From: Caldilinea sp. CFX5
GTDB lineage: Bacteria > Chloroflexota > Anaerolineae > Caldilineales > Caldilineaceae
NCBI GenBank assembly: GCA_021405325.1
Contig: QWII01000136.1
Location: 1 to 50,511 of the forward strand
Length of the DNA stretch: 50,511 bases
Direction of reading: 5' to 3'
Position 1 is the stretch's first letter; every line of letters begins with the position of its first letter. Positions 33,205 to 41,780 of this stretch are shown here, in pieces. The notes under the pieces are model-generated. The model was given only the letters and a program-made list of their open reading frames with translations, had not been told where the DNA came from and ran no database searches. The position numbers were made by a program, and so were the translations under genes.

Positions 33205-34032
33205 ATGCAAGCAAAAAAAATCTCCGTCACCACCAAAAATCAATGGTTTCAGCGCGCCGAGGTGATCCAGCGCAATCGTAAGAAGCGCTGGCAGCATCGC
33301 CAGTTTCTGGTGGAAGGGGTGCGCGCCATCAACCAATTGCGCCGTTCCACCACATGGCAGGTGGAAGCGCTCATCTACAGCCCGGCAGAACGGCTCTCCG
33401 GCTGGGCGCAGGATATCTTGCATGAGATCCCCTGCCCCTACCATCTTGAATTTTCCCGCGAACTCCAGGCCGAGTTGAGCGACAAAGAGGAGACTTCCGA
33501 GGTGATGGCGCTGGTCAACATGCCGGTGATCGATGACATCCCGGTCAAGTTGACGGAAAAAGCCGTGGTTGTGCTGCTGGATCGCCCCAGCAACCCCGGC
33601 AACCTGGGTAGCATCATCCGCTCGTGTGACGCCTTTGGTGTGGATCACCTCGTCCTCACCGGCCACGGCGCCGACCCCTTTGACCCGGTCACGGTGCGGG
33701 CGACAGCGGGGGCGTTTTTCAACGTTCCCCTGGCCCGGTTGTCGAGCAACGAAACGCTGGCGGTCTGGCTTGCCGAAGCCAAGGCGACCACCCCTGACCT
33801 GCAAGTCATCGGTACAAGCGCCAAGGGGGAGCTGCCCCTCACCGCCTGCGACTTCACCCGCCCGACGATTCTCTGTCTGGGCAACGAGACAATGGGACTG
33901 AGCGCCTGGCTCAAAGAGCAGTGCGATACGCTGGCCTACATCCACATGCAGGGCGTCGCCTCGTCGCTCAACCTGGCTTGTGCGACAACAGCAGTTTTAT
34001 TTGAGGTGTGTCGCCAACGGGGAAAAGTCTAA
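33205..34032 (+). CDS. TrmH/SpoU family RNA methyltransferase
   Basis: A 275-residue SPOUT enzyme. Motif 1 (RPSNPGNLGSIIRSCDAFG, about 127-145), motif 2 (LGNETMGLS, 225-233) and motif 3 (ASSLNLACATTAVL) build the trefoil knot that binds S-adenosylmethionine. The N-terminal 105 residues (KRWQHRQFLVEGVRAI) form the RNA-binding L30e-like lead-in, as in 2'-O-ribose methyltransferases of 23S rRNA. The target nucleotide is not evident. Sequence is complete and of normal family length. A nested hairpin follows the stop. Confidence 0.92.
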   Translation: MQAKKISVTTKNQWFQRAEVIQRNRKKRWQHRQFLVEGVRAINQLRRSTTWQVEALIYSPAERLSGWAQDILHEIPCPYHLEFSRELQAELSDKEETSEVMALVNMPVIDDIPVKLTEKAVVVLLDRPSNPGNLGSIIRSCDAFGVDHLVLTGHGADPFDPVTVRATAGAFFNVPLARLSSNETLAVWLAEAKATTPDLQVIGTSAKGELPLTACDFTRPTILCLGNETMGLSAWLKEQCDTLAYIHMQGVASSLNLACATTAVLFEVCRQRGKV

Positions 34033-34079
34033 CCCTACCACCCAGTCGCGTAGCGACGGCTGATGGTAGCCGAGGGTTT
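34031..34079. repeat. nested hairpin with GTCGC-GTA-GCGAC top
   Basis: Outer AACCCT (34031-34036) and AGGGTT (34073-34078), inner ACCA/TGGT, and a central GTCGC-GTA-GCGAC mini-hairpin (34045-34057) with a three-base loop. It begins in the methylase stop codon region and could act as terminator, though no U-run follows. Confidence 0.6.
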
Positions 34080-34085
34080 ATGGGA

Positions 34086-34194
34086 GTTAGGAATTTGTTT
34101 CGGTAATCGTAGGTGCGGTTTGTAACCGCACTTGCTCCCTGGGAACCGTGCGGTTACAAACCGCACCTACGATTACCGGTTTATTTACCTAATG
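34086..34194. mobile_element. MITE-like unit with 31-bp perfect hairpin, related to the 16184 element
   Basis: Core arms 34101-34131 and 34148-34178 are perfect over 31 bp with a 16-base loop. Each arm contains GTGCGGTT-TGT-AACCGCAC, itself a hairpin. The outer ends GTTAGGAATTTGTTTCGGTA and TACCGGTTTATTTACCTAAT resemble the ends of the element at 16184-16350 (GGTTAGCGAATTGTTTCGGT; GTTACCGCTTTATTTTCGTA). It ends two bases before the damaged methyltransferase frame. Confidence 0.65.
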
Positions 34195-34195
34195 T

Positions 34196-34951
34196 TTGCA
34201 ACTCACCACCTACGGCAAATTATCCGCGCTCGAATACGCTCTATCTAACGAAGAAGCGCCGGCGGATGCGTTGGCCTTCTACCTGTCGCATTACGAACCA
34301 GGTTGTGGCCCTGTCCTGGAACCAATGTGCGGGACAGGGCGCTTTCTTATCCCTTTTCTACAACGTGGTATGCCAATCGATGGCATCGACGCTTCACCAC
34401 ACATGTTGGCTGCCTGTCAGCAACGGTGTGACGAGCACGGGTTGTCTGTGACGCTGTCCCAACAATTGCTCCAGGATCTCGACTTACCACATCGTTACGG
34501 TTACATCTTTCTGCCGGATCGCGCCATTTCTCTACTGTACGATAAGACCGTTGGCCTACAAGCGTTGCGCCGGCTCTATGATCATCTTTTGCCCGGCGGC
34601 AAACTGGCGCTTGATATACAGACGCCGCACATGCAAACCTTTGTCACCGGCCAATGGCAAGGTGACTAGACCACGCTGCCTGATGGGTCCATTATCGTCG
34701 ATCATCTCCTCTTTCAATGCGACGAGGACGAACCGATCTTGCGCGCCTTGAGCAAGCATGAGTTATTTGTCGATGGCAAATTACAAGAGATAGAATTGAA
34801 TATGTATGTGGAGCGTTTCTATACACAAGAAGAATTTACACAGATGTTGACCGTTGCGGGTTTTGTCGAGATTGTGGCGACGCAAGCGTTTACGGGTGAA
34901 GCGCCACAGGAACGCGATAACATTGCGTTTGTCTGTCGGCGACCTGGTTAG
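34196..34951 (+). pseudogene. SAM-dependent methyltransferase interrupted by one in-frame TAG
   Basis: The frame reads a class I methyltransferase: YGKLSALEYALS, motif I LEPMCGTGRFLIPFL, IDGIDASPHMLAACQQR, YIFLPDRAISLL and a Rossmann tail. It meets TAG at 34667-34669 after QWQGD. The same frame continues without change for 93 more codons (TTLPDGSIIVDHLLFQC to IAFVCRRPG) to a second stop at 34949. A single TGG-to-TAG change would explain it. The start is also unclear: the frame begins with TTG at 34196, directly after the 34086 element, which may have replaced the native start. No ribosome-binding site precedes it. Confidence 0.8.
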
Positions 34952-35283
34952 GCTGAAAATTGTTTCGTATACTTGTCAAAGTTGGTGGAAAGATCCGCAG
35001 GGCCAAGCGGTTGTGCTAACGCTGCAATCTCAGCAAAGGCGTCAACCTCATCTTCATTATCATCATGGGTAGAAACGATATGTTCTGTAGGTTCATCGTC
35101 GGACACTCGATTCATATACTTGTCGAAGTTGCGCGCCAGATCCGGCGGTCCATAGGGTTGGGCAAGGGCGGCAATTTGGGCTAATGCACGATCTTTTTTT
35201 CCTGTTAATAACTCATTCTGGCGGTTGCGCATATCACTGATTGGGGCCATTTGTGGTGTTGCATTGACAACGATCTCGTCCAT
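34948..35283 (-). CDS. Small protein with a tandemly repeated IAALAQP...NFDKY motif
   Basis: A 111-residue acidic protein. AQIAALAQPYGPPDLARNFD (then KYMNRV) is repeated, about 50 residues later, as AEIAALAQPLGPADLSTNFD (then KYTKQF). The motif is not one I can name; short DLxxNxDxY tails occur in some antitoxin-like proteins, but that is only a resemblance. A perfect ribosome-binding site AAAGGAGGT precedes ATG 35283, and a strong promoter and dyad lie upstream, so it is almost certainly expressed and controlled. It is convergent with, and overlaps by four bases, the broken methyltransferase. An upstream frame to 35325 lacks a site. Confidence 0.75.
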   Translation of the reverse strand: MDEIVVNATPQMAPISDMRNRQNELLTGKKDRALAQIAALAQPYGPPDLARNFDKYMNRVSDDEPTEHIVSTHDDNEDEVDAFAEIAALAQPLGPADLSTNFDKYTKQFSA

Positions 35284-35303
35284 GCCAATACCTCCTTTGG
35301 GCA

Positions 35304-35320
35304 AATGAATGGCATTCATT
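35304..35320. promoter_or_regulatory. operator-like dyad over the transcription start
   Basis: AATGAATG-G-CATTCATT is a perfect 17-base dyad. Reading on the minus strand it begins about six bases after the -10 box, so it covers positions near +1 to +17, where a bound dimer would block RNA polymerase. It ends nine or ten bases before the ribosome-binding site. Confidence 0.5.
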
Positions 35321-35325
35321 GCCAA

Positions 35326-35355
35326 ATTCTAGCCCAGAAGTAGCCCTTTTGTCAA
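35326..35355 (-). promoter_or_regulatory. sigma70-type promoter of the tandem-motif gene
   Basis: On the minus strand, TTGACA (35350-35355, full consensus) and TAGAAT (35326-35331, five of six) are 18 bases apart. Transcription should start near 35319. This is the best-matching protein-gene promoter in the window. Confidence 0.7.
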
Positions 35356-35446
35356 TTCAATCAATAAATTATCTCTAGTCTTGCAAGTTGCTCTATTTGT
35401 GCAAATTTTCGGTTATCAAATATTTTAGAAACACGAGGAATAACGT

Positions 35447-36832
35447 ATGTCCTTACAATCAATACCTTCTGTCGAACCCCAGGATCTCGGCGATGGTCTG
35501 CTCCTGCGCTGGTCTACGCCCGCCGATCTCGACAAAATCGGTACGCTGTTGGGAACCGCTTTCCGCAGCAGCGCCGATGATCCACTCAATGTACGCATGG
35601 CTGACCAACCGCATGTTGCTGCGCGGCCTGGCTTCCCCTTCGGCGGGGAGACGGCTTGGGGCATTGTCGAGGATACAAGCAAACCCGATAGCCCAGTGGT
35701 CGCCTGTACGATTCTCTGGCGGCACCGTTGGAGCTACGCCGGCATTGCGTTCAACGTGGGCCGCCCGGAGTTTGTGGCGGCGGATCCGGCCTATCGCAAC
35801 CGGGGGTTGGTGCGCAAGGTCTTCAACCTGCTCCATGCCCGTAGCGAGGCGGAAGGGCATCTCTTACAGGCGATCACCGGCATCCCCTATTTCTACCGCC
35901 AATTTGGCTATGAATATGTGTTGGACTTAGGCGGCTATCGGTCAGCTTTGTTGCAAGCCATCCCGGAGAAGAAAGACGACGGCCCGGAACCCTACGCGCT
36001 ACGGCAGCCAACCTTGGATGATATTCCGCATCTAATGGCGCTCTACAACCAGGGACGCAAACATAGCCTGCTCTGGCATGAGGCGACCGAAGAATATTGG
36101 CGCTTTAACATCGCCTACTGGCAAGACCCGGCTATCTTGAACCGTGACATTCGGACTTTGGGGTATGGCCCACAACTGCAAATGATTGTCGATGGCGACG
36201 GCAATGTTTGTGGCTATGTCGCACTCAGCCCCCGGCGCGTGGCGCGCGATCTCTGGGTGCGTGAGTTAAACCTCTATCCGCACGTTAGTCTGCCGACGGC
36301 GCTGCCGGTTTTGTTGCGCGCGCTGCGGGCCTATGGCGAGACCGTTCCCGTGCTAAAGCCGGATACGCCGCCGTTTACGGAAATTGAGTTTAGCTTGGGT
36401 CGGTCGCACCCGATCTACGATCTGCTGGGTGACGACATTGCGCCGCGCCATGAGCCACCCTATGCCTGGTATATTCGCATTCCCGATGTCCCAGCCTTTA
36501 TTCGTCGCATTGCCCCGGTGTTGGAGCAGCGGCTGGCCGATTCGGCGCTCAGCGGCTACACCGGCGAACTGCGCTTTGATTTTTACCGGGTCGGCCTGCG
36601 CCTAGCTCTTGATCAAGGCAAACTCACCACCGCCGAGGCATGGCGCCCACCCACCTATGGCGACCATGCCAATGCCGGCTGTCCGCCGTTAGTCTTCCTG
36701 CAACTGCTCTTGAGCTATCGCAGCCTCAAGGAGCTAAAAGCGATCTACCCGGATGTCTGGTCGAACAGCGAATCCACTTTGCTGATTAATACCCTCTTCC
36801 CGGTGCTGCCTTCGCAGGTGAATCCCTTGTAA
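35447..36832 (+). CDS. GNAT acetyltransferase, Eis-like two-domain protein
   Basis: A 461-residue protein. The N-terminal GNAT (to about 170) has WSTPADLDKIGTLLGTAF, the acetyl-CoA loop in DPAYRNRGLVRKVFNLLH, and YFYRQFGYEY. A second GNAT-like segment (185-330) has LMALYNQG and VCGYVALSPRR, and the C-terminal SCP2-like domain (340-461) has GELRFDFYRVGLRLAL. This order matches the Eis family (aminoglycoside or lysine acetyltransferases). Substrate is not predictable. ATG follows GAGGAATAACGT. It is complete and of the usual length. Confidence 0.85.
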   Translation: MSLQSIPSVEPQDLGDGLLLRWSTPADLDKIGTLLGTAFRSSADDPLNVRMADQPHVAARPGFPFGGETAWGIVEDTSKPDSPVVACTILWRHRWSYAGIAFNVGRPEFVAADPAYRNRGLVRKVFNLLHARSEAEGHLLQAITGIPYFYRQFGYEYVLDLGGYRSALLQAIPEKKDDGPEPYALRQPTLDDIPHLMALYNQGRKHSLLWHEATEEYWRFNIAYWQDPAILNRDIRTLGYGPQLQMIVDGDGNVCGYVALSPRRVARDLWVRELNLYPHVSLPTALPVLLRALRAYGETVPVLKPDTPPFTEIEFSLGRSHPIYDLLGDDIAPRHEPPYAWYIRIPDVPAFIRRIAPVLEQRLADSALSGYTGELRFDFYRVGLRLALDQGKLTTAEAWRPPTYGDHANAGCPPLVFLQLLLSYRSLKELKAIYPDVWSNSESTLLINTLFPVLPSQVNPL

Positions 36833-36985
36833 TCGTAAAGGGCCAAAGAAAGTAACCTAATGAAATCGGAAGGTAACAAATCTGTAATACTTTTTGTAGC
36901 GCTTAGTTGCTGTTTTGGTGAACGCTTTTATGGTGAAATAGAGCAAACGCTCGTAACCATATCAGTACACAAAGGAGAAAGCGCG

Positions 36986-37462
36986 ATGAAACAGTTTGTC
37001 AACCACCCCTACCACTATCAGATCCGTAATCCTTGCGAGGGCCAACGGTTGATTCTGGGCGATCTGATCGTAACCGTGAAAGTGACCGGCGAACAAACCG
37101 CCGGCGCTTTTGCGATTGTTGAAGCGACGGCGCCGCCCCACTTTGCCGGCCTATCAGCGCACGCTCATCCCCACACCACCCAAACGTTTTACGTTGTCAG
37201 CGGCGTCCTGGCCTTTACTTTGGCGGAAGAGACCGTGATGGTGCGGCAGGGCGGGCTGGTAACGGTTCCGCCCGGCTTAGTACATAAATTCTGGAATCCA
37301 ACGGCAACACCGGCCACCTACCTGACCTACTTCTCTCCTGCCGGCTTTGAACAATACTTTGTCGAACTGGCCGCGCTCATGGACAAGGAAGGCGCACGGC
37401 CGCCCAGCGATATAAGCAAAGTAATTGCGCTGGACAAAAAGTATGAATTACTCCCGCCGTAG
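36986..37462 (+). CDS. Cupin-domain protein
   Basis: A 158-residue single cupin. Motif 1 is SAHAHPHTTQTFYVVSGVLAF, which supplies His residues and a GxL turn, and motif 2 GGLVTVPPGLVHKFWNP carries the last His. Metal binding is likely, and flavonol dioxygenase-like or isomerase activity is possible but not shown. ATG 36986 after AAAGGAGAAAGCGCG is preferred over the 42-codon upstream extension from 36860, which has no family similarity. A hairpin follows the stop. Confidence 0.85.
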   Translation: MKQFVNHPYHYQIRNPCEGQRLILGDLIVTVKVTGEQTAGAFAIVEATAPPHFAGLSAHAHPHTTQTFYVVSGVLAFTLAEETVMVRQGGLVTVPPGLVHKFWNPTATPATYLTYFSPAGFEQYFVELAALMDKEGARPPSDISKVIALDKKYELLPP

Positions 37463-37470
37463 CAAGACGT

Positions 37471-37522
37471 TGCGCCAAAGGCGGCGGGCGCATTCGCTGA
37501 TGCACGCTCCACCTTTGGCGCA
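37471..37522. terminator. hairpin between cupin and serine hydrolase genes
   Basis: TGCGCCAAAGGCGG (37471-37484) pairs with CCACCTTTGGCGCA (37509-37522) with one mismatch and a 24-base loop. It stands between two convergent genes; a weak T-rich tract follows on the plus strand. Confidence 0.6.
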
Positions 37523-37563
37523 GTTCAACTAATTTCTTTGGTGGCACAAGGAACAAAAGTAGT

Positions 37564-39744
37564 TCAGGGTTGGTACTCAACCATACTATTATGGTTGTGC
37601 GCAAGGGGCAAGGGGTGTTGTGTAAAGGCATATTGCGTCACCCCGGCGCCTAGCACCAGCATTGGTTTACCGGTTTCACTGTGGGTCAACTGTACCGGGA
37701 TGCCGGCAAGCGGTGGGCTGTAGATCACATAGCGGCCAGTGGCGTTGTCGGCATCCTCTTGTGGGCGCAACTCGACGCTGAGCGTGTTGATAACCAGCCG
37801 CAAATCAGCGCCGGCTAGCACCAGTTGCATCGTGCCCAACTCTTCATTGTAATAGCGCCCCAAATAAGACGTAACGGTTGCCATGTCCACAGTCCCTAAT
37901 TCGTTGACCGATTCGCCCAGGTATTGGCGCAAAATCTCATAGCGGTAATGCGCATAGTCGTCATAGCGCGGCTCCTGGTTGTAGAGCAGCTCGAGGAAGC
38001 GATAGCGGATCGCTTCTGTGACAAAATTGACGCCCTGGGCATTGGTCAAGACCGCAATGCCGACATTGGCTTCCGGCAAAAAGGCCAGATCGGCCGTAAA
38101 GCCCAACGTGTTGCCGCCATGATGGAGCAGACGCAGCCCTTTATAATTGTCCACAAACCAGCCCAGACCATAGCTGGTATTGGCGGAAACGGGGACTTGC
38201 GGTTGCCAGGTGACGCCCAAATTCCAGGGCGAAACCACTTGCTGACCGTCAGGAGCAATGCCATTGTTGAGCAGTGTAAGTAAATAGCGCCCTAAATCGT
38301 CCACCGTTGACCAGGCGCCACCGGCCGGCGCGGCCGGCGTCACCACGGCTTCCATCTGCAACGGCAAGGCTGTCAATTGCATTGCCAGATTGGCGCTGTG
38401 GGGCTGGGCATAATTGGCGCCGGCCATCACCTCCGCAAAAGAAAAGGTGGTTCTGTCCATACCAATGGGTGTAAAGATGCGCTGCGCCATTTGGGCCACA
38501 TATTGTTCATAGAGTTGGCCGTAATGACCGCCGCTGGCCGCCGCTGCCGCATAGCCGCCGGTTGCAACCATCTGGTTGCTGTATTGAAAGGTCTCGCCAA
38601 ATTTGGTGAGCAATTTATATTGTTGTAGCGAGGCAATCACATCCTCAGCGCTCTGCCGACCACCTTGGAAGAACAACTCAAAATCACGCCGGGGGACGCC
38701 GGTACAGGAGCAGACCAGGTTACGGACGGTCAATTGCCGGCTCAAGACGGGGTCAGCCACCCGAAAGGTCGGCAAGAGATCGACAACCGGGGTGTCCCAG
38801 GTGAGCAAGCCCTCATCGACCAGGCTCGCCATCATCATTGTCGTCATGGTTTTGCCGATGGAGCCGATCATCATCTGTGTCGAGGGCAGTACCGGCTCCT
38901 GGCCGCCCATTGTGCGCACGCCAAACCCTTGGGTATAGACCACTTGATCATCCTGCACAACTACCACGCTGGCGCCGGGGATTTTGTAACGTTGCAATAC
39001 CGCGCGGATATAACCTTCCAACTCCGCCAGCAGAGGGGCGGTTACCGGTTGCGGTTCAACCCTGCGCAGGCTGGAACGACTTAAGGAATAGAGCGTGAAA
39101 CCGCTCTGAATCAGGCGGATCTGCGCCGCCCGTTCCTCAAAGGCCGCTAACCGCCCGCGCGTCAACACCACATAGACAATCTCGTGATGTTGCTGTCCCA
39201 AGGCTAAGACCAATTCACCGCTCGCAACGCCATCATCGTAGGTCACGGTCTGGATCTCTTCCAGATCATTGAGTGAGGGCATCTCCAATATATACTTGGG
39301 TGACATGGCGAACGCGGGATCCACCTGCCGCCAGGCCTGCGCAATGGCTTTGTGTACATTAGCGCCGGGGATGGCTAAAATGTAGATTTGGATCTGTTCC
39401 TGCGGACTGGTTAGCACCAGGTAATCGTGTTGGCGTTCGCTACGCCAGCTTTGCGGGACAGGAACGCTGTAGCGGCCATCCGGGTCGTGGTAGTAGCTGC
39501 GGATTGCGTCGGCGCCGTTGCCAACTTGTAGCAGCGGCAACGGGGTAATAGTGGGTGTCGGCGTGGGTGGCGGTTGGGCGACCGGTGGAGCGGCTGTCAC
39601 CGGTTGCCAAAACAGCAGCGCCACCCCAACGAAAACGCCCAACAGCGTACCAAGGAAGCGAACCCTGTGGCGCCGCGGCAGCAACTGCCGCTGACTAGGG
39701 TCATACAGAAGCTGATATGGGTAGGAACTGCTTGTTTGTCTCAT
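37564..39744 (-). CDS. Secreted serine hydrolase (class C beta-lactamase/DD-peptidase-like)
   Basis: A 726-residue protein. A basic lead and hydrophobic helix (FLGTLLGVFVGVALLFW) give export or anchoring. Residues 80-220 form a separate domain with DPDGRYSVPVPQSW. The catalytic domain has SxxK at Ser295 and Lys298 (MIGSIGKTM), YSN at Tyr388, and HHGGNTLG as the third motif. These belong to penicillin-binding-protein-like esterases and beta-lactamases; the extra domain may recognise a substrate. A C-terminal lipocalin-like segment (TSYLGRYYNEELGTM) follows. ATG 39744 follows GGAGAGATGAC and is preferred over 39771. Confidence 0.88.
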   Translation of the reverse strand: MRQTSSSYPYQLLYDPSQRQLLPRRHRVRFLGTLLGVFVGVALLFWQPVTAAPPVAQPPPTPTPTITPLPLLQVGNGADAIRSYYHDPDGRYSVPVPQSWRSERQHDYLVLTSPQEQIQIYILAIPGANVHKAIAQAWRQVDPAFAMSPKYILEMPSLNDLEEIQTVTYDDGVASGELVLALGQQHHEIVYVVLTRGRLAAFEERAAQIRLIQSGFTLYSLSRSSLRRVEPQPVTAPLLAELEGYIRAVLQRYKIPGASVVVVQDDQVVYTQGFGVRTMGGQEPVLPSTQMMIGSIGKTMTTMMMASLVDEGLLTWDTPVVDLLPTFRVADPVLSRQLTVRNLVCSCTGVPRRDFELFFQGGRQSAEDVIASLQQYKLLTKFGETFQYSNQMVATGGYAAAAASGGHYGQLYEQYVAQMAQRIFTPIGMDRTTFSFAEVMAGANYAQPHSANLAMQLTALPLQMEAVVTPAAPAGGAWSTVDDLGRYLLTLLNNGIAPDGQQVVSPWNLGVTWQPQVPVSANTSYGLGWFVDNYKGLRLLHHGGNTLGFTADLAFLPEANVGIAVLTNAQGVNFVTEAIRYRFLELLYNQEPRYDDYAHYRYEILRQYLGESVNELGTVDMATVTSYLGRYYNEELGTMQLVLAGADLRLVINTLSVELRPQEDADNATGRYVIYSPPLAGIPVQLTHSETGKPMLVLGAGVTQYAFTQHPLPLAHNHNSMVEYQP

Positions 39745-39960
39745 GTCATCTCTCCACACTCCTTTATTCACTGGTTGTTCATGGAACGCTGCCGATCAGG
39801 TAGCTAACGCTACTGCTCATCGTACGTTATCAAGCCAGCATAGCTGCTTTTTTCGCAAAAGGTATAGATCGTGTTACAGAGACCGGACATAGATTTTGGG
39901 GATACCCAAAAGGATAGCGGCTTACATAGGTGTAATGACCTATTTCAGGAGTGATAGACG

Positions 39961-40350
39961 ATGCAAACGACCGATCATCCCATGTCGGCCAATCGGATTG
40001 CCACCGACTTCCTCGGCCAAATGGTCACGGCCCACATGGATCGACCACTGGGGTCGCGCCAGCCCAAACATGGCTTTCTGTATATGCTCAACTATGGCAG
40101 CGTCCCCGGCACCCTGGCGCCCGATGGCGATGAAGTGGATGTCTATGTACTTGGTGAATTTGAACCGATGACGGAATTTACCGGTCGCTGTATTGCCGTC
40201 ATTCACCGCTTGGATGACAATGATGATAAACTGGTGCTGGCGCCCGACGGCAAAAACTATACGGATGAGCAGATTCATGCGCTCACTGAATTTCAGGAGC
40301 GCTTCTTTCAATCAGTGATTTTGCGGGCGCCATCGACAAGAGGAAAGTAA
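39961..40350 (+). CDS. Short inorganic pyrophosphatase-like protein
   Basis: A 129-residue member of the small pyrophosphatase-like group. DRPLGSRQPKHGFLYMLNYG leads to APDGDEVDVYVLG, which fits the family I signature DxDxxD, then FTGRCIAVIHRLDDNDDKLV with acidic and Lys residues that bind metal and phosphate. It ends after FQERFFQSVIL and lacks the C-terminal Tyr-Lys pair of longer enzymes. Activity on pyrophosphate is possible but unproven. AGGAGTGATAGACG precedes the ATG. Two bases separate it from the GNAT gene, whose ribosome-binding site lies within this gene. Confidence 0.82.
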   Translation: MQTTDHPMSANRIATDFLGQMVTAHMDRPLGSRQPKHGFLYMLNYGSVPGTLAPDGDEVDVYVLGEFEPMTEFTGRCIAVIHRLDDNDDKLVLAPDGKNYTDEQIHALTEFQERFFQSVILRAPSTRGK

Positions 40351-40352
40351 CG

Positions 40353-40883
40353 ATGACGATAACAGTTCGCCACTTGACACGCGCCGAGGTTGCGCAGGTG
40401 TCGCGTATTGACCGTAGTGAGATCATCCACCATATTTATGTGATGACAGCGGGCCAGTTGGTGCGCAAGCCGGCCTACTTTGCTGTCAAAGGCTGGCCGC
40501 CCGGTGAAATTGAACAAAGCACGCAACAGTTGCTCGACTGCTATGATCGTGGCGGCTGGTGCTATGGTGCGTTTGCTGAAGACCAATTGGTGGGCGTCGC
40601 CATCCTGGAGAGCAAATTTATCGGCCCTGCCGACGACCAACTCCAACTCAAATTCCTGCATGTGAGCAATGGCTATCGCCAACATGGCTTGGGTAGACAG
40701 TTGTTCGAGCTGGCGCGCACTGAAGCGCGTACTAGAGGCGCCCGACAGATGTATGTCTCCGCCACACCTTCGGAGAACACTGTCCATTTCTACCAGCGGC
40801 GCGGCTGTGTGGTGGCGGCGCCACCGGACCCGGAATTGTTTGCCCTGGAGCCGGAAGATATTCATTTTGTTTGTCCTGTTTAG
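40353..40883 (+). CDS. GNAT acetyltransferase
   Basis: A 176-residue GNAT protein. WCYGAFAEDQLVGVAILE, LKFLHVSNGYRQHGLGRQLFELA (acetyl-CoA loop RQHGLGRQ) and YVSATPSENTVHFYQRRGC cover the conserved fold. The N-terminal part (HLTRAEVAQVSRIDRSE) is typical of acetyltransferases acting on small amines or antibiotics. Second gene of a three-gene operon with tight spacing. GAGGAAAG before ATG 40353 overlaps the previous gene end. Confidence 0.85.
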   Translation: MTITVRHLTRAEVAQVSRIDRSEIIHHIYVMTAGQLVRKPAYFAVKGWPPGEIEQSTQQLLDCYDRGGWCYGAFAEDQLVGVAILESKFIGPADDQLQLKFLHVSNGYRQHGLGRQLFELARTEARTRGARQMYVSATPSENTVHFYQRRGCVVAAPPDPELFALEPEDIHFVCPV

Positions 40884-40901
40884 GGAGGAGTGGTGTGTGC
40901 G

Positions 40902-41237
40902 ATGCAATTGCGTGAACAAATGAAAGCAGATCTAACCCAAGCCATGAAAGCGCGGCAAAGCGCCACCGTTGCAACCTTGCGCGCTGTGCTGGCGGCCATT
41001 GACAACGCCGAAGCGATCCCGGTCAGCGAACCAACGTTTCCCGTCGAACCGGCGCTAGGGCAGCGCCACGAAGCACCGCGCAAAATTTTGTCAACCGAGG
41101 ATATTCGCCAGATTGTCCAGAAGGAGATTGATGAGCGCCGCGCCGCCAGTATCAAGTATGCCAACTTGGGGTTACAAGCCGAAGCTGAACGTTTGCAGAA
41201 TGCAGCGACCTTACTGGCCGACTATCTCAACAGATGA
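40902..41237 (+). CDS. GatB/YqeY domain protein
   Basis: A 111-residue YqeY-type protein. MQLREQMKADLTQAMKARQS, TLRAVLAAIDNAE, LSTEDIRQIVQKEIDERRAA and LGLQAEAERLQNAATLLADYL match the YqeY fold, related to the tail domain of the amidotransferase subunit GatB, which contacts tRNA. Its own role is uncertain. Third gene of the pyrophosphatase/GNAT operon. GTG codons at 40890 and 40893 are too close to the AGGGAGGAG site, so the ATG at 40902 is used. It converges with the flavoprotein gene, leaving eight bases. Confidence 0.85.
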   Translation: MQLREQMKADLTQAMKARQSATVATLRAVLAAIDNAEAIPVSEPTFPVEPALGQRHEAPRKILSTEDIRQIVQKEIDERRAASIKYANLGLQAEAERLQNAATLLADYLNR

Positions 41238-41245
41238 TAGCGCCG

Positions 41246-41767
41246 CTACTGCCCTCGCACCACTACATCCACAATCGTTGTCACCGGCGCCATCGTTACC
41301 TGATCAGCGGTAATAGTCGGCAGCACAATTTCACACCCCCAGCTTTGCAAGCGTTCGACCGACGCTTTGGTCTGTGGGTGTGCCCAGAGACCGCGATTCA
41401 TGGATGGCGCGATGACCACGCGCTGGCCGGCCCCCAACCCATCGGCGATCATCGCCGTCGCCAGATTATCGGCCAACCCCAGCGCAATCTTATTGAAGGT
41501 GTTAAAGGTGCAGGGCGCGACCAGCAGTGTGCCAAAGGGATAGCGCTCCAGCGGCGGCTGGCGATAGGCGTGGATCCAATAGTTGCCCGGAACATCCATC
41601 AGTGGCGCCGGCGCGGTCACTTGGGCCACATTGGGCGTTAAGACCGAATAGACCGTGAAACCGTGGGCAATCAAGGCGCGCAGGAGTGCCGGCGCCTGAA
41701 CACAAGTGCCGGCGCCGGTTACAAATAAGAAGAGAGCGTTAGCGTCGTCGGGTAGATGACTGTTCAT
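41246..41767 (-). CDS. HFCD-type flavoprotein (CoaC-like)
   Basis: A 173-residue flavoprotein. GTLLVAPCTFNTFNKIALGL (then ADNLAT) is the flavin site of the HFCD group, and VVIAPSMNRGLW matches the PxMN motif of phosphopantothenoylcysteine decarboxylase. The N-terminus FLFVTGAGTCVQAPALL replaces the usual Gly-Ser-Ile-Ala. It probably binds FMN and decarboxylates a cysteine-like thiol compound or peptide; true CoA synthesis is not certain because no CoaB domain is attached. It is 13 bases after the SLC13 gene and probably co-transcribed. ATG 41767 follows AGGTTGAACCG. Confidence 0.8.
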   Translation of the reverse strand: MNSHLPDDANALFLFVTGAGTCVQAPALLRALIAHGFTVYSVLTPNVAQVTAPAPLMDVPGNYWIHAYRQPPLERYPFGTLLVAPCTFNTFNKIALGLADNLATAMIADGLGAGQRVVIAPSMNRGLWAHPQTKASVERLQSWGCEIVLPTITADQVTMAPVTTIVDVVVRGQ

Positions 41768-41780
41768 CGGTTCAACCTGT

